From Salinisphaera shabanensis E1L3A (GTDB lineage: Bacteria > Pseudomonadota > Gammaproteobacteria > Nevskiales > Salinisphaeraceae), in contig NZ_AFNV02000017.1 in assembly GCF_000215955.2 (NCBI RefSeq), positions 17,501 to 81,500 of the forward strand: a DNA stretch of 64,000 nucleotides, given 5' to 3'. Both the position numbers and the translations under genes were made by a program. The notes beneath the pieces are model-generated. The model saw only the letters and a list, made by a program, of their open reading frames with translations, had not been told where the DNA came from and searched no databases. The first letter of the stretch is position 1; every line of letters begins with the position of its first letter. This document shows positions 18,730 to 28,648 of this stretch, piece after piece.

Positions 18730-19214
18730 TCAGGACACGTAGCGCGACAGACGTTCGTCGCGGGACATGACCGTATTGATGCTCTGCATGACTTCGGCTG
18801 CACTGACATCTTCACGCGGGAAGATTTCGCCGAAATGATCGTGCATCGTGGTGTTGAAATGCGCACGGTCCGTCGGCTCGATCTCCATCGCAACGGTCAG
18901 TGCAGTCAGCGCTTCCCCATGGCCGACGGCCATGTCCTGCGCGCCACTTCTTCGAGCACGCCGTTCATGGCGAGCAGGCTCTGACCACTGTAGGTCAACG
19001 TACCGCTGGTGTCGCAGCCGTTGGTGCCACTGGTCATACCGAAGGTGGCATTGCCCGACGTGCCGTTGACGATTGTTGCCAGCAGGTGCGCCGGCAGACC
19101 GCTCGACCCTTCGAACAACAGGTTACCCCAGCCACAGCCAGGCCCGCCCGGCGCGACTGCGCCAGCAGACATGCTCGACCCCAGAATCGCGGCACCGATA
19201 AGGAATTTTTTCAT
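18730..19214 (-). CDS. DUF3015 family exported protein (apparent frameshift)
   Basis: Small secreted protein of unknown function. The N-terminal frame (from ATG 19214) has a signal peptide (MKKFLIGAAILGSSMSAGA) and the family hallmark GPGCGWGN, with LLFEGSSGLPAHLLA and two further cysteine-containing stretches. The C-terminal half (HGEALTALTV to RLSRYVS) lies in another frame. Adding one G near 18937 (GCGGCG for GCGCG) joins them as EEVAAQDMAVGHGEAL. GGGGGAG precedes the ATG, and a promoter lies at 19282-19309. The strong terminator at its end gives it a monocistronic message. Confidence 0.85.
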
Positions 19215-19538
19215 TGCTCCCCCTTCAATTTAGATATTCATTCATTAGTCGCCGATCTCTCAGACACCGGCGTCAAAATCAACTATAGCGTTTCAACTGG
19301 ACGTGTAAAGCGCCGGCCCTGAAAAACGCCACCGATCGACGAATTCCCGGCCTGACTGGCTCCGGCATTGCGGCAATTGGGTTCACCTATCCCAGATAGA
19401 CGCGTGCACAAGAAAACGGCGCAGAGCTGCTAACGCGCGAATACTGGCCTAGTCGTGTCTTTGCATAGGGCCGCAGTCAACTAAACCCGCCCCACACCCC
19501 GGTCGCGCCATCGTCGAGCGCAGCAAACCCGTGGAATT
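19215..19538. other. Intergenic region between OPT transporter 3' end and DUF3015 5' end
   Basis: 324 bases. The part near DUF3015 holds its promoter (19282-19309) and untranslated leader. In the remainder (19310-19538) I see no gene, repeat or convincing terminator. Confidence 0.6.
19282..19309 (-). promoter_or_regulatory. Promoter of the DUF3015 gene
   Basis: Minus strand -35 TTTACA (19304-19309), 16-bp spacer, -10 TATAGT (19282-19287). The predicted start is near 19275, about 60 bases before the ATG at 19214. Confidence 0.6.
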
Positions 19539-21416
19539 CTAGGAGTGCGTCGACACGTCGCTGCCGGTCTCTCGTGCCAGACGCCAAAGCCATACGCCAA
19601 GTCCGAGCATGAGCAATGCCCCGGGCCAGATCAGCGGCAAGCCGCCGATATCCAGCGCCAGCACGTCACTGTTGCCGGAGAACGCCACCGGCAGCGCGAT
19701 GAATATCCCCATCAATGCTTCGCCGGTGATGATGCCGGCGGCAGCGAGCAGCCCCCGCCCCTCGGGCGCAGTCCGGTTACCGCCGAGCCAGGCCACAAGA
19801 CCGCCCAGCGCAATCGCCACCGACAGCGATAACGGCAGATACAGTCCAAGCGCCACGGCCAGCACCGGCATACGAAAGCTGCCGCCCCGACGTGCCAGCA
19901 CGGCATCGAGCGCGAGCGTGGCCAGCGCGAGCACGCCGCCGCCGATGACCCATGCCCAGGGCAGCCCGCCCTGAAAGACACCGCGCACCACCGCGACCAT
20001 GAGGCTCGCCTGCGGCGCGGGTAGTGCATGCGGATGCGCCGCATCGGACACGCCCATGCCGTAGGCATTGAGCAACAGCGACAGAATGGGTGACAGCACA
20101 CAAACCGCGGCGATCACGCCCAGAATCTGGGCAATCTGCTGCGCGGCAGGCGAAGCGCCGAGAATGGCACCGGCCTTGAGATCCTGCATGTTGTCGCCGC
20201 CAATGGCCGCTGCACAACACACCACGGCGCCTACGATCAGCGCACTCGCCGGCCCGGCCTGTTCGGCGCCGAACAACAGATAAAGGCCGAGCGCAGTGAT
20301 CAGAATGGTGGCAATGGTCACACCCGACACCGGATTGTTGCTCGAGCCCACCAGGCCGGCCATGTAGGCCGCCACGGCTGAAAACAGAAATGCCGCACCG
20401 AGCATGGCAAACGCGACCAGCACACCGCCTACGACCGAATCCAGCAATACGCTGTAAAGCACGCTCATCGGAATCGCGAGCGCCACCAGCAAACCGATCA
20501 GCAACGCGCGCGGCAGATCCTTCTCGCTGGGCAGTACGGTGCTGCTGGTCTGTTTGAATGCGCCGAACAGCTGGCCGCGCAGCGTCCACAGCGCAGCGAG
20601 GCCGCCTACCAGCATCGCGCCCACGCCCAGGTAACGAATCTGCTCGCTCCAGACCTGTTGTGCCCCGGCAACGCCGCTGGGCAAGTCGGCGCCGCCAAAC
20701 GCCATGACCGCAGGAATTGCGACCCACCAGGCGAACAAGCCACCGATGAGGATCGGCAGCGCGATGTTGATGCCGACGATATAGCCTACCGCCAGCAACG
20801 CCGGCGAGAGATAGCTGCCGATATAGAAACTGCTGTTCTGGCCGATGGAAACCGCCGCCTCGGCGGTGCCCTGCCACAGGCGCAGACCGCTGGCCCCCAG
20901 CTTGGCGACTGCACCCAGGCCGGCGCCGGCCAATAATGTACCGATCCCCACCGCAGCCGTTTCACCGTAACCGGCTTTCAACACCGCCGCCGTGGCCTGG
21001 CCTTCCGGAAAGGCGAGCGCAGAATCATCTACAAGGGCGCGCCGTAGCGGCACCGTCATGATCACACCCAACAGGCCACCGACCCCGGCAATCAGCACCG
21101 TCTGGAAATACGGAAAATCAGTCCAGTAACCGAGCATCACCAGCGCCGGCAATGTAAAGATCACACCGGCCGCAATCGACTCGCCGGCGCTCGCCGCGGT
21201 CTGAACAATATTGTTCTCGAGCACATTGGCATCGGCAAAAAAGCGCAGGATGCCCAGCGACAGAACCGCCGCCGGGATCGAGGCGGATACCGTCAGCCCG
21301 GCGAACAGCCCCAGATAGGCGTTGGCGGCCGAAAGCACCACGGATAACACCACCCCGAGCACAATCGCGCGCCAGGACAACTGTTGCCGGATGGGCACGG
21401 TGCGCGCGTCGCTCAT
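19539..21416 (-). CDS. OPT family oligopeptide transporter
   Basis: Inner-membrane proton-coupled transporter of the OPT/YSL family, whose members move short peptides or metal-chelate compounds. The 625 residues are hydrophobic throughout, with about 15 membrane segments. The N-terminal blocks SAANAYLGLFAGLTVSASIP and NNIVQTAASAGESIAAG are typical of bacterial OPT proteins. ATG 21416 has GAGG six bases upstream. It diverges from the M16 protease gene. The substrate cannot be predicted. Confidence 0.92.
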   Translation of the reverse strand: MSDARTVPIRQQLSWRAIVLGVVLSVVLSAANAYLGLFAGLTVSASIPAAVLSLGILRFFADANVLENNIVQTAASAGESIAAGVIFTLPALVMLGYWTDFPYFQTVLIAGVGGLLGVIMTVPLRRALVDDSALAFPEGQATAAVLKAGYGETAAVGIGTLLAGAGLGAVAKLGASGLRLWQGTAEAAVSIGQNSSFYIGSYLSPALLAVGYIVGINIALPILIGGLFAWWVAIPAVMAFGGADLPSGVAGAQQVWSEQIRYLGVGAMLVGGLAALWTLRGQLFGAFKQTSSTVLPSEKDLPRALLIGLLVALAIPMSVLYSVLLDSVVGGVLVAFAMLGAAFLFSAVAAYMAGLVGSSNNPVSGVTIATILITALGLYLLFGAEQAGPASALIVGAVVCCAAAIGGDNMQDLKAGAILGASPAAQQIAQILGVIAAVCVLSPILSLLLNAYGMGVSDAAHPHALPAPQASLMVAVVRGVFQGGLPWAWVIGGGVLALATLALDAVLARRGGSFRMPVLAVALGLYLPLSLSVAIALGGLVAWLGGNRTAPEGRGLLAAAGIITGEALMGIFIALPVAFSGNSDVLALDIGGLPLIWPGALLMLGLGVWLWRLARETGSDVSTHS

Positions 21417-21517
21417 GGCGCACCTCGGTCACCCGTTCGGGTGCCAGCGCCCAGGCACCCTGATAAGCTCGCCGCAGTGCGCTCGCGCGGCACTTTCTTC
21501 ATAAGGACTGACTCTTC

Positions 21518-24500
21518 ATGCGGATACGAATCCTGCTTTGTCTGACGTTGACGACCGCCGTACTCGTCACCGGCTGCGACAATACGAACACCGGCAATTC
21601 GAGCGACGATCGTAACTTTCTTGAACGCGCTTGGGCCCAAGTCGAGAATAGCTTTTCCGATACACCCGCGTCAGCCCCGACGGCAAAGGCGGCCAACGCC
21701 GAAAAATACGCCGGCGCCGATGAGACTACCGCCGCTGCTCCAACCCAGGCCGGGGCCGACACGGCCACATCCGGACAGCAAAGCGTGACCGAAGCGCCGG
21801 CGTCGGACGAGACGCCGCCGACCGCTGAACCGTCGGACAGTCAAGACACCGCCCCAATAGAAACGGCCGACGCTGCAGCCGCGCCAGATTCGGCACAGCC
21901 GAACGCAGAAAAAGCACAAGCCAAAGCCGCCCCGGACACCGAAAAAGCAGAAAAACAAAGCATCGATATCCCCGACGTCGATATCGGCTACAAGAAATAC
22001 GTGCTCGACAACGGCCTGACCCTGATCGTGCATACCGATCACAAGACCCCGATCGTTGCCGTCAATATCTGGTACCACGTCGGCTCCAAGAACGAAGGGC
22101 CGGGCCAGCACGGCTTTGCCCATCTGTTCGAACATCTGATGTTCCAGGGCAGCGAGCACTGGCAGGGCGAATATTTCGAACCGTTCGAGCGCGCCGGCGC
22201 CACCGATATGAACGGCACCACGAACGCCGACCGCACCAACTATTTCGCGAGCGTGCCGACATCCGCGCTGGATATGGCGCTGTGGATGGAATCCGACCGC
22301 ATGGGGCATTTCCTGGGCGCAATCGACCAGAACCTGCTCGAAGAACAACGCGGCGTCGTGCTCAACGAAAAACGCCAGGGCGAGAACCAGCCGTATGGCA
22401 AAGTCTTCGACTCGATCCCGCCGAACACCTATCCGGCCGGCCATCCTTACTCGTGGTCGACGATCGGCTCCGAGGCCGATCTCAACGCGGCCTCGCTCGA
22501 AGACGTGAAAGACTGGTTCAAGACTTATTACGGCCCGTCCAATGCCGTGCTCGTGCTCGCCGGCGATATCGAGCCGGAGGCCGCCAAGGCCAAGGTCGAA
22601 AAATACTTCGGCAGCATCAACCCCGGCCCGCCGGTATCGCACCAGAAACGCTGGGTCGCCCCGATGCAGGGTGAACATCGCCAGGTGATGCACGACCGCG
22701 TAGCGCAGGCGCGTATCTATAAGGTCTGGAACATACCGCCGACGGGCGCGCCCGATACGACACGCCTGCAAATCGCGGCCGATCTACTGGCCGGCTCGAA
22801 GAACAGCCCCCTCTACAAGACGCTGGTCTACGACAAACAGATCGCCACCGACGTCTCCGCGTTCGTCTGGGACAAGGAAATCGGCTCGCAATTCATCGTG
22901 AGTGCAACCGCACGGCCCGGCGTCGATCTGGACGATATCGAGACAGTCCTCGATACGCAGATGCGCAAATTCGTCAACGACGGCCCACCCGCGGATGCGG
23001 TCAACCGTGCACGGGCACGTTTTGGCGCCTCGTTCGTGCGCGGCGTGGAAAGCGTGGGCGGCATCGGCGGCAAGGCCGATATCCTCGCCCAGGGCGAGAT
23101 CTACGAAAACGATCCGGCCGCCTACAAGCAGGAGCTGGATATCCTGCGCAAGGCCAGCCCCGACGATATCCGCATGGCCGCTTCACGCTGGCTGTCGGAC
23201 GGCGTCTATGTGCTTTCCGTCGAACCCTTCGGCGAGCGCAAGGCGACAGGCGAAGACGTCGATCGTGAGCAACTGCCCGAAATCGGCGATACGCCGGCCC
23301 TGGATCTGCCCGACGTACAGCATGCGACGCTTTCCAACGGCCTGAAGATTCGCCTGGCCGAACGCCACAGCACGCCCACGGTCGAAATGCGCATGGTCTT
23401 CGATGCCGGCTATGCGGCCGACCCGCCGGATGCGCCGGGTACCGCGAGCCTTGCGATGGCCATGCTCGACGAAGGCACCGATAGCCGCGACGCGCTCGAA
23501 ATCAGCGCCGATCTCGACCGCCTCGGTGCCGACCTCGGTACCAGTGCGTCGCTGGATTCCGCCACATTGAGCCTGTCCACGCTGAGCACCACGCTCGACG
23601 ACTCGCTCGATATCTATGCCGATGTCATCCGTAATGCGGCCTTCCCGGCCAACGAGTTCGAGCGGCTCCAAAAACAGCGCCTCGCCAGCATCGCTCAGGA
23701 GAAACGCCAGCCCACGAGCCTGGCCCTGCGTACGCTCGGGCCGTTGCTGTATGGCAAGGATCACGCCTACGGCATTCCGCTGACCGGCAGTGGCACGCTT
23801 GCCGCCATCGAGCGCATGAAGGGCGGCGATGTCCGCACCTTTGCCAATACCTGGCTACGGCCCGACAACGCAACGCTTGTGGTCGTGGGCGATACCACCA
23901 TGGACGAGCTCAAGCCCATGCTCGAAGCCCATCTCGGCGAATGGCAAGCAGCCAACGACAAACCACGGCCGGAAAAACGGCTACCCGAAATCACGCCGCC
24001 CGAGCAGGCGCATATTTACCTGGTCGATCGCCCCGGCAGCAATCAGGCCACGGTCATTGCCGGCAATGTCGCACCACCGAAATCCAGCGATCAGGATGTC
24101 GCCATGGAAACGGTCAACGCGGTACTCGGCGGCATGTTCAATTCACGTCTGAACCTGAATCTGCGCGAAGACAAGCACTGGTCCTATGGGGCCCGCAGCT
24201 TGCTCATGAATGCACGCGCCCAGCAGCCGTTCGTGGCATATGCGGCAGTGCAGATCGACAAGACCGCGCCGGCTATGCAGGAGATGCGCGACGAACTGAT
24301 CGCCATCCGCGATGGCCGACCGGTCAGCGACAGCGAACTCTCGGCAGCCCAGGCCAATCTCACCCGCAGCCTGCCGGGCGAAAACGAGACCACCTCGGCG
24401 TTGGCCTCGACGTTGACCGACTCGGTCGTGTTCAATCTCCCCGACGACTATTATGAAGGGTATGTCCGTCGTATCCGCGATCTCGACGACCCGGCGCTCA

Positions 24501-24682
24501 CCAAGGCCGCCCAGTCGATGATCGATACCGACGGATTGACCTGGGTCGTGGTGGGCGACCTCAATCAAATCGAAACCGCCATCCGGGAGCTCGGATGGGG
24601 TAAAGTCCAGACCGTAGATCCGACGACACTCGAAACGTCGACCGGAGATGATGCCGAGGGGGATGGGGACAAGGATGAATAG
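21518..24682 (+). CDS. Lipoprotein M16-family zinc metalloprotease, double domain
   Basis: 1054-residue periplasmic protease predicted to be lipid-anchored (lipobox VTGC, Cys20). An Ala/Thr/Pro/Glu-rich linker (about 25-150) precedes two M16 halves. The first has the inverted zinc motif HLFEH (H202, E205, H206) and should be catalytic; the second (from about 600) lacks it, as in pitrilysin-type enzymes with a substrate-binding second half. The stop overlaps the start of the OmpA-like gene by eight bases, so the two are probably co-translated. The substrate is unknown. Confidence 0.92.
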   Translation: MRIRILLCLTLTTAVLVTGCDNTNTGNSSDDRNFLERAWAQVENSFSDTPASAPTAKAANAEKYAGADETTAAAPTQAGADTATSGQQSVTEAPASDETPPTAEPSDSQDTAPIETADAAAAPDSAQPNAEKAQAKAAPDTEKAEKQSIDIPDVDIGYKKYVLDNGLTLIVHTDHKTPIVAVNIWYHVGSKNEGPGQHGFAHLFEHLMFQGSEHWQGEYFEPFERAGATDMNGTTNADRTNYFASVPTSALDMALWMESDRMGHFLGAIDQNLLEEQRGVVLNEKRQGENQPYGKVFDSIPPNTYPAGHPYSWSTIGSEADLNAASLEDVKDWFKTYYGPSNAVLVLAGDIEPEAAKAKVEKYFGSINPGPPVSHQKRWVAPMQGEHRQVMHDRVAQARIYKVWNIPPTGAPDTTRLQIAADLLAGSKNSPLYKTLVYDKQIATDVSAFVWDKEIGSQFIVSATARPGVDLDDIETVLDTQMRKFVNDGPPADAVNRARARFGASFVRGVESVGGIGGKADILAQGEIYENDPAAYKQELDILRKASPDDIRMAASRWLSDGVYVLSVEPFGERKATGEDVDREQLPEIGDTPALDLPDVQHATLSNGLKIRLAERHSTPTVEMRMVFDAGYAADPPDAPGTASLAMAMLDEGTDSRDALEISADLDRLGADLGTSASLDSATLSLSTLSTTLDDSLDIYADVIRNAAFPANEFERLQKQRLASIAQEKRQPTSLALRTLGPLLYGKDHAYGIPLTGSGTLAAIERMKGGDVRTFANTWLRPDNATLVVVGDTTMDELKPMLEAHLGEWQAANDKPRPEKRLPEITPPEQAHIYLVDRPGSNQATVIAGNVAPPKSSDQDVAMETVNAVLGGMFNSRLNLNLREDKHWSYGARSLLMNARAQQPFVAYAAVQIDKTAPAMQEMRDELIAIRDGRPVSDSELSAAQANLTRSLPGENETTSALASTLTDSVVFNLPDDYYEGYVRRIRDLDDPALTKAAQSMIDTDGLTWVVVGDLNQIETAIRELGWGKVQTVDPTTLETSTGDDAEGDGDKDE

Positions 24683-25799
24683 GCTGATGTGGAGTCGCTT
24701 GACCGCGATGCTGGTGCTGGCGGCCTGCGCGACGCAGGCGCTGGCCGCAGTCGAACGCGAAGACATCATCGTGATGGGCGCCAACGGGCTGAATTTCACC
24801 AGCTACAAGACGTTGCGCTCCGATCTCGCCGAGCGCGTGCTCTATCTGGGCCCGGACGAAGCGCCCGACGATGCGGTCTTCATCGTGCCGGCAGATTACG
24901 AATCGACCCCGCTGGACGACGGCGGTACGCGGCTGCACTTCAAAAGCGGCAGCTTTGCGCTCATGAATACCGGCGCGTTCGATGCCGAAGTCGAGCGCAA
25001 CGATAACAACGTCTATGTCTTCAACAGCTGGGACGGCGTTACGCGCAGCGATGGCCACCTGGGCAAATGGAACGCGCCCGACGATTTCGCCTCGTTCTCC
25101 TATACGTGGGTACTGCCCCGCAATATCGATATCCTGGCTTACGAGTCGAACCGCTCCGGCACTTGGGAAAAGCGCGAGAACACGCTCAACTGGACCGGCA
25201 AACAGGTCAACGACATCGCCTTCACGATTCGTTACCGCGTGAATCCGGTGCAAGGCGATACCTCGCGTTCCGCAACGCAACCGGCTCGCCAGCCACGCTC
25301 ATCCTCGCCGAAAGCGCCGTCCGGTCTGTCCACCAGTCAACTCGAGACTTCGCCGTCGCGCAGTTTCGACAACGCACCCGCCGAACAGACCCAGCCACAG
25401 TCGCAGCCAGAGCTTGAAAGCCAGCCCCAGGCAGAGCCGGCAGCGCCCACCGTGGATGGCGAACCGCGCAGCATCGAGCTCATGAAGGTCGTCGAGCTCG
25501 ACAAGGGGCGCCCGCAGGTCACCGGCGAAGGGCAGCGCGTGCTGCGCCGTCTCGCCGGGGCATTGGCCAGCGATCAGGTTCAGCGCGTCGTCGTACACGG
25601 CCCGTCATTCAGCGACAGTCGCGACACCGGCGGATCGGTCGCCCAGGCCGCACGCGTTTCGGATTTCCTGGCCGCACACGGCGTGCCCGATAGCAAGATC
25701 GAGATCCGCGCCGGCGAACGCGCCGACGACGCAGACGGTAGCCGTGTCGAGATAATCGTCACACCGGGCGGACTGCTCGACGAGTTCTCGCCAGACTAG
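24675..25799 (+). CDS. Exported OmpA-like C-terminal domain protein
   Basis: 374 residues with a signal peptide ending near ALAA. An unrecognised N-terminal domain (about 25-190, rich in Asp, Asn and aromatics) is followed by a Ser/Pro/Gln-rich linker (about 195-270). The C-terminal region (about 275-370) resembles OmpA_C, with GEGQRVLRRLAGAL and a final SRVEIIV in place of the usual RRVEI. The domain is divergent, so peptidoglycan binding is inferred. ATG 24675 overlaps the protease gene end; ATG 24687 is an alternative start. Confidence 0.75.
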   Translation: MNRLMWSRLTAMLVLAACATQALAAVEREDIIVMGANGLNFTSYKTLRSDLAERVLYLGPDEAPDDAVFIVPADYESTPLDDGGTRLHFKSGSFALMNTGAFDAEVERNDNNVYVFNSWDGVTRSDGHLGKWNAPDDFASFSYTWVLPRNIDILAYESNRSGTWEKRENTLNWTGKQVNDIAFTIRYRVNPVQGDTSRSATQPARQPRSSSPKAPSGLSTSQLETSPSRSFDNAPAEQTQPQSQPELESQPQAEPAAPTVDGEPRSIELMKVVELDKGRPQVTGEGQRVLRRLAGALASDQVQRVVVHGPSFSDSRDTGGSVAQAARVSDFLAAHGVPDSKIEIRAGERADDADGSRVEIIVTPGGLLDEFSPD

Positions 25800-25975
25800 T
25801 CGCGCCCCGCATGACAGCGGCGTATTCGCAGACTCGATAGCGCGATACGCGCGCCGAATGAAGCGCCAGCTCGCACCGCGAGACTGGCGTTTTCATTACC
25901 CAGCTGCACCGCCGCCGTGGTCGATTAATGAGCGCAGCAGGCGCGCCGCCTGGCTCAGCGTCGACCGGCCAACAA

Positions 25976-26006
25976 AAAAGCCGGCCTCTGGATAAGGCCG
26001 GCTTTT
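25976..26006. terminator. Bidirectional terminator
   Basis: Stem AAAAGCCGGCC / GGCCGGCTTTT with a 9-base loop and A/T flanks on both sides. It lies between the OmpA-like gene (plus) and the small exported protein gene (minus). Confidence 0.92.
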
Positions 26007-26034
26007 GTTACTGTGGGCGTCATGCGCTACTGAA

Positions 26035-26358
26035 TCAGCGTTCCGGGCTGCTCGCCTGGAAATTGCCCAACGGGCGCACAAAGGTATATTTGCCCGGCTC
26101 CTTGATCAGCCGGTCGGCCGCATCGGCCGTATTCATACCCAGCAGGGAAAACGGCAACGACACGACAAACAGGCCCGTACCGACCGCGGTCGCCGCAAAG
26201 CTGACCGGACGCACGAGCAGGACATCCACACCCATGGCGGCTGCAGACGGTGTGCCGGCCTCGGCATAATCATCGATGGCGGCAGCCGGATTGGCGAGGC
26301 CGAGACCCAGCGCGGCCACTACGACGATCAGCGCGCGGCGCGCAGAGAAAACGCTCAT
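26035..26358 (-). CDS. Small exported protein of unknown function
   Basis: 107 residues from ATG 26358, just after an AGGA, with a clear signal peptide ending in NPAAA. The mature part has a hydrophobic stretch (AATAVGTGLFVVSLPFSLLG) and ends KYTFVRPLGNFQ. Similar short proteins in Pseudomonas are usually left hypothetical or labelled multidrug transporter without evidence. The open frame continues to 26550, but that part lacks coding character. Confidence 0.7.
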   Translation of the reverse strand: MSVFSARRALIVVVAALGLGLANPAAAIDDYAEAGTPSAAAMGVDVLLVRPVSFAATAVGTGLFVVSLPFSLLGMNTADAADRLIKEPGKYTFVRPLGNFQASSPER

Positions 26359-26460
26359 GATCCTAACCCCCATGACATACGGTCGGCTCACATTAGCAAA
26401 GCCCTCGCCCAAGTCAATTAATGCCGTGCGACCGGCACTCAGGGTCCGACAAGCGGCACC

Positions 26461-26781
26461 ATGAGCGCGCGCGAAGTCTATCTCGCCGCCGACCCGGTCA
26501 ATGCCGAGATCGCCAAGGATGTACTGGTCAACCACGGCATCGGCGCCCATGTGCGTAATCAGTACCTATGGGGTGGCATGGGCGATTTGCCGGCCAACGT
26601 CTATCCTAGCGTCTGGGTCGATGAGGCCGACGATTACGACGCCGCGCGCGCGCTCATACGCGACTTCGAACGCGGCGCGCTCAACGACGGCCGCCCCTGG
26701 CAGTGCTCGGCTTGCGGCGAATACCTCGATGCCCAGTTTCAACAGTGCTGGAACTGCGAAACCCTGAAACCCGCCGACTGA
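26461..26781 (+). CDS. DUF2007 domain protein with C-terminal zinc ribbon
   Basis: 106 residues. The N-terminal 70 residues match the DUF2007 (putative signal-transducing) fold, starting REVYLAADPVNAEIAKDVL. The end carries a CxxC-x16-CxxC pair (CSAC and CWNC) suited to zinc. Function unknown. It starts at ATG 26461 and trmL follows within 15 bases on the same strand. Confidence 0.85.
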   Translation: MSAREVYLAADPVNAEIAKDVLVNHGIGAHVRNQYLWGGMGDLPANVYPSVWVDEADDYDAARALIRDFERGALNDGRPWQCSACGEYLDAQFQQCWNCETLKPAD

Positions 26782-26795
26782 AGACACCCGCGCTC

Positions 26796-27242
26796 ATGCA
26801 TATCGTCCTGCACCAACCCGAAATCCCGCCCAATACCGGCAACGTCATTCGCTTGTGCGTGAACGTCGGCGCCACGTTGCATCTAATTCATCCGCTGGGA
26901 TTTTCCCTTGACGACAAGCATATGCGCCGGGCCGGACTCGACTATCGCGAGCGTGCTGTAATTCATGAGTGGAACGATTTCGAAGCGTGGCGCGACGCCT
27001 ACCCGCAGACACGGGTATTCGCCGCCACCAAACGCGGTACGACGCGCTACGATGAAATCCATTACCGGCAAGACGATGCGCTGCTGTTCGGCTGTGAAAC
27101 CCGCGGCCTGCCGAGCGATCTCGTGGACAACGCTGCGGCGGCGATCTACCTGCCCATGCAGGCCGGGAACCGAAGCCTCAATCTATCCAACAGCGTGGCC
27201 GTGATCGCTTTCGAGGCCTGGCGCCAACTGGGCTTCGTGTAG
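26796..27242 (+). CDS. trmL: tRNA (cytidine(34)-2'-O)-methyltransferase TrmL
   Basis: SPOUT-class enzyme that methylates the wobble ribose of tRNA-Leu. From ATG 26796 there are 148 residues with family blocks LHQPEIPPNTGNVIRLC at the N-terminus, LLFGCETRGLP, and the C-terminal knot NRSLNLSNSVAVIAFEAWRQ. The frame is open further upstream but homology begins here. It ends 20 bases from the convergent HAD gene. Confidence 0.96.
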   Translation: MHIVLHQPEIPPNTGNVIRLCVNVGATLHLIHPLGFSLDDKHMRRAGLDYRERAVIHEWNDFEAWRDAYPQTRVFAATKRGTTRYDEIHYRQDDALLFGCETRGLPSDLVDNAAAAIYLPMQAGNRSLNLSNSVAVIAFEAWRQLGFV

Positions 27243-27261
27243 CCGGCACAAGTGATGTGGA

Positions 27262-27945
27262 TCAGGTTTTGCCGCGATCCTGCGAGCTCGTTCCAGTCAT
27301 CCGATCCAGCAGCACTTCCCATCCGGCGCCCTGAGCCTCTTCGCTCAAACGCTTGTCGGGCTGAACCGCGACGGCCTCCTCGACCACGCGAAACAGATAC
27401 GCGTCGGTGATCGAATCGCCAAAGGCGACCGCGGTCGCTAGCGGCAGATCGGTTTCCTTGGCCAACGCTTGCGCAGCGTCAATCTTGGTCGGCCCGTAGG
27501 GATGACGTACCGGCGGCGCGCCGGTGTAGCGTGACGCCTTGCTCGCACACAGCGATGCATGGCTGTACTCGACGCCGAGGGCCACCGCCAGCGCATCCGC
27601 AATGAACTGCGGTGTGCCGGACAGCAGGGCCACACGATCGCCCGCCGCCTGGTGCGCGCGCAAACGCTCGACCGCCGGCGCATACAGCGCTGGCATAAGC
27701 CGTTCGTCGACAAAATCGCGCGCCAATACCGCGATGTCGGCTTTGCTACGACCACTCAGATAGGCCTTGTTCTTCTGCATGACATGGCGACCGTAGCGCG
27801 GGAAGTAACGCAAGCAGAACCATGCGAACGCGAGCAACTGGCGTAGGCCCAGCGCACCGCGATCCCAAAGATAGCGGGCAAAGCGCGCTTCGGAACTCGA
27901 ACCCGGTACGAGCGTGCCGTCGATATCGAAAAGCACCAATCGCAT
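27262..27945 (-). CDS. HAD-IB family hydrolase
   Basis: 227-residue phosphatase-like protein with motif I DIDGT at the N-terminus, motif II LSGTP, a lysine after it, and motif IV FGDSITDAYLF. The cap region is of the SerB type. Its ATG overlaps the stop of the upstream CDP-alcohol transferase by one base (TGATG). The coupling suggests it dephosphorylates a phospholipid precursor such as a phosphatidyl-alcohol phosphate; that is inference. Confidence 0.85.
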   Translation of the reverse strand: MRLVLFDIDGTLVPGSSSEARFARYLWDRGALGLRQLLAFAWFCLRYFPRYGRHVMQKNKAYLSGRSKADIAVLARDFVDERLMPALYAPAVERLRAHQAAGDRVALLSGTPQFIADALAVALGVEYSHASLCASKASRYTGAPPVRHPYGPTKIDAAQALAKETDLPLATAVAFGDSITDAYLFRVVEEAVAVQPDKRLSEEAQGAGWEVLLDRMTGTSSQDRGKT

Positions 27946-28565
27946 CAGCTGTTACCCGCCGCGGCGCCGGGGCGCTCATTGACACAGAATTCAATAATCA
28001 CCGGCAAGCCGCGGGCGATGCAGATCGCCGCCGATGCCCAGGCCAGAACCAGACCCACGCCGACACAGAACCAGCCGTAATCAGCCCAGAACTCGGGCGC
28101 GAGAAACGGAAACGGCTGCCAGAACAGAATCCAGGCAAACGCCACCGCCTTGAGTACGGCATAGAAGCCCCGCATGAAGCGTCCCGCGACCAGAAAACGC
28201 CCGATCGGCGATTGCATCATGTCGAAAGCCGCGGTGCCCGACGCCGCGCCCTTGCTGCGGATGGCATCGACAAGGTTGCCGCGAATGATGAACAGCAACG
28301 GAATCCATACACCGATGAAACCCAGATGGGCCAGCACGACCCAGAGCACGGTTTCGACGATGCGATCGATGGCAATATCGAAGGTCGCACCGAACAGCGA
28401 TTCTTCGTTGAATTTACGCGCCACCCAACCGTCGACGCCGTCGAGCGCGATGATCAGCACGGTTAGCGGCGCGTTGACCAGCTGCAATGTGGGCACGCCG
28501 GAATAGATGATTCCCAGCAGCACGAAAAGCAGCAGGAAACGGCCGAAAGTTACCCAGTTCGCCAT
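27945..28565 (-). CDS. CDP-alcohol phosphatidyltransferase
   Basis: Integral membrane enzyme that transfers a phosphatidyl group from CDP-diacylglycerol to an alcohol. The catalytic motif is complete: DGWVAR, then eight residues, GATFD and AIDRI (DG-x2-AR-x8-G-x3-D-x3-D). Six membrane segments are likely. I start at ATG 28565 where the first helix begins; an ATG at 28610 would add 15 polar residues. The head-group alcohol is unknown. Confidence 0.88.
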   Translation of the reverse strand: MANWVTFGRFLLLFVLLGIIYSGVPTLQLVNAPLTVLIIALDGVDGWVARKFNEESLFGATFDIAIDRIVETVLWVVLAHLGFIGVWIPLLFIIRGNLVDAIRSKGAASGTAAFDMMQSPIGRFLVAGRFMRGFYAVLKAVAFAWILFWQPFPFLAPEFWADYGWFCVGVGLVLAWASAAICIARGLPVIIEFCVNERPGAAAGNS

Positions 28566-28648
28566 GGCGCGATCGTCTTTTGAATGAGTCTTGGTGCGGT
28601 CGTCAAACATGCAGCGGCGGGGACACAGTCACCGCCAACTGTCATATT

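Noticed and set aside
16519-18984. 821-codon plus-strand frame opposite the DUF4105 genes
   Set aside because: Antisense shadow; the minus frames have signal peptides, family motifs and tight operon spacing.
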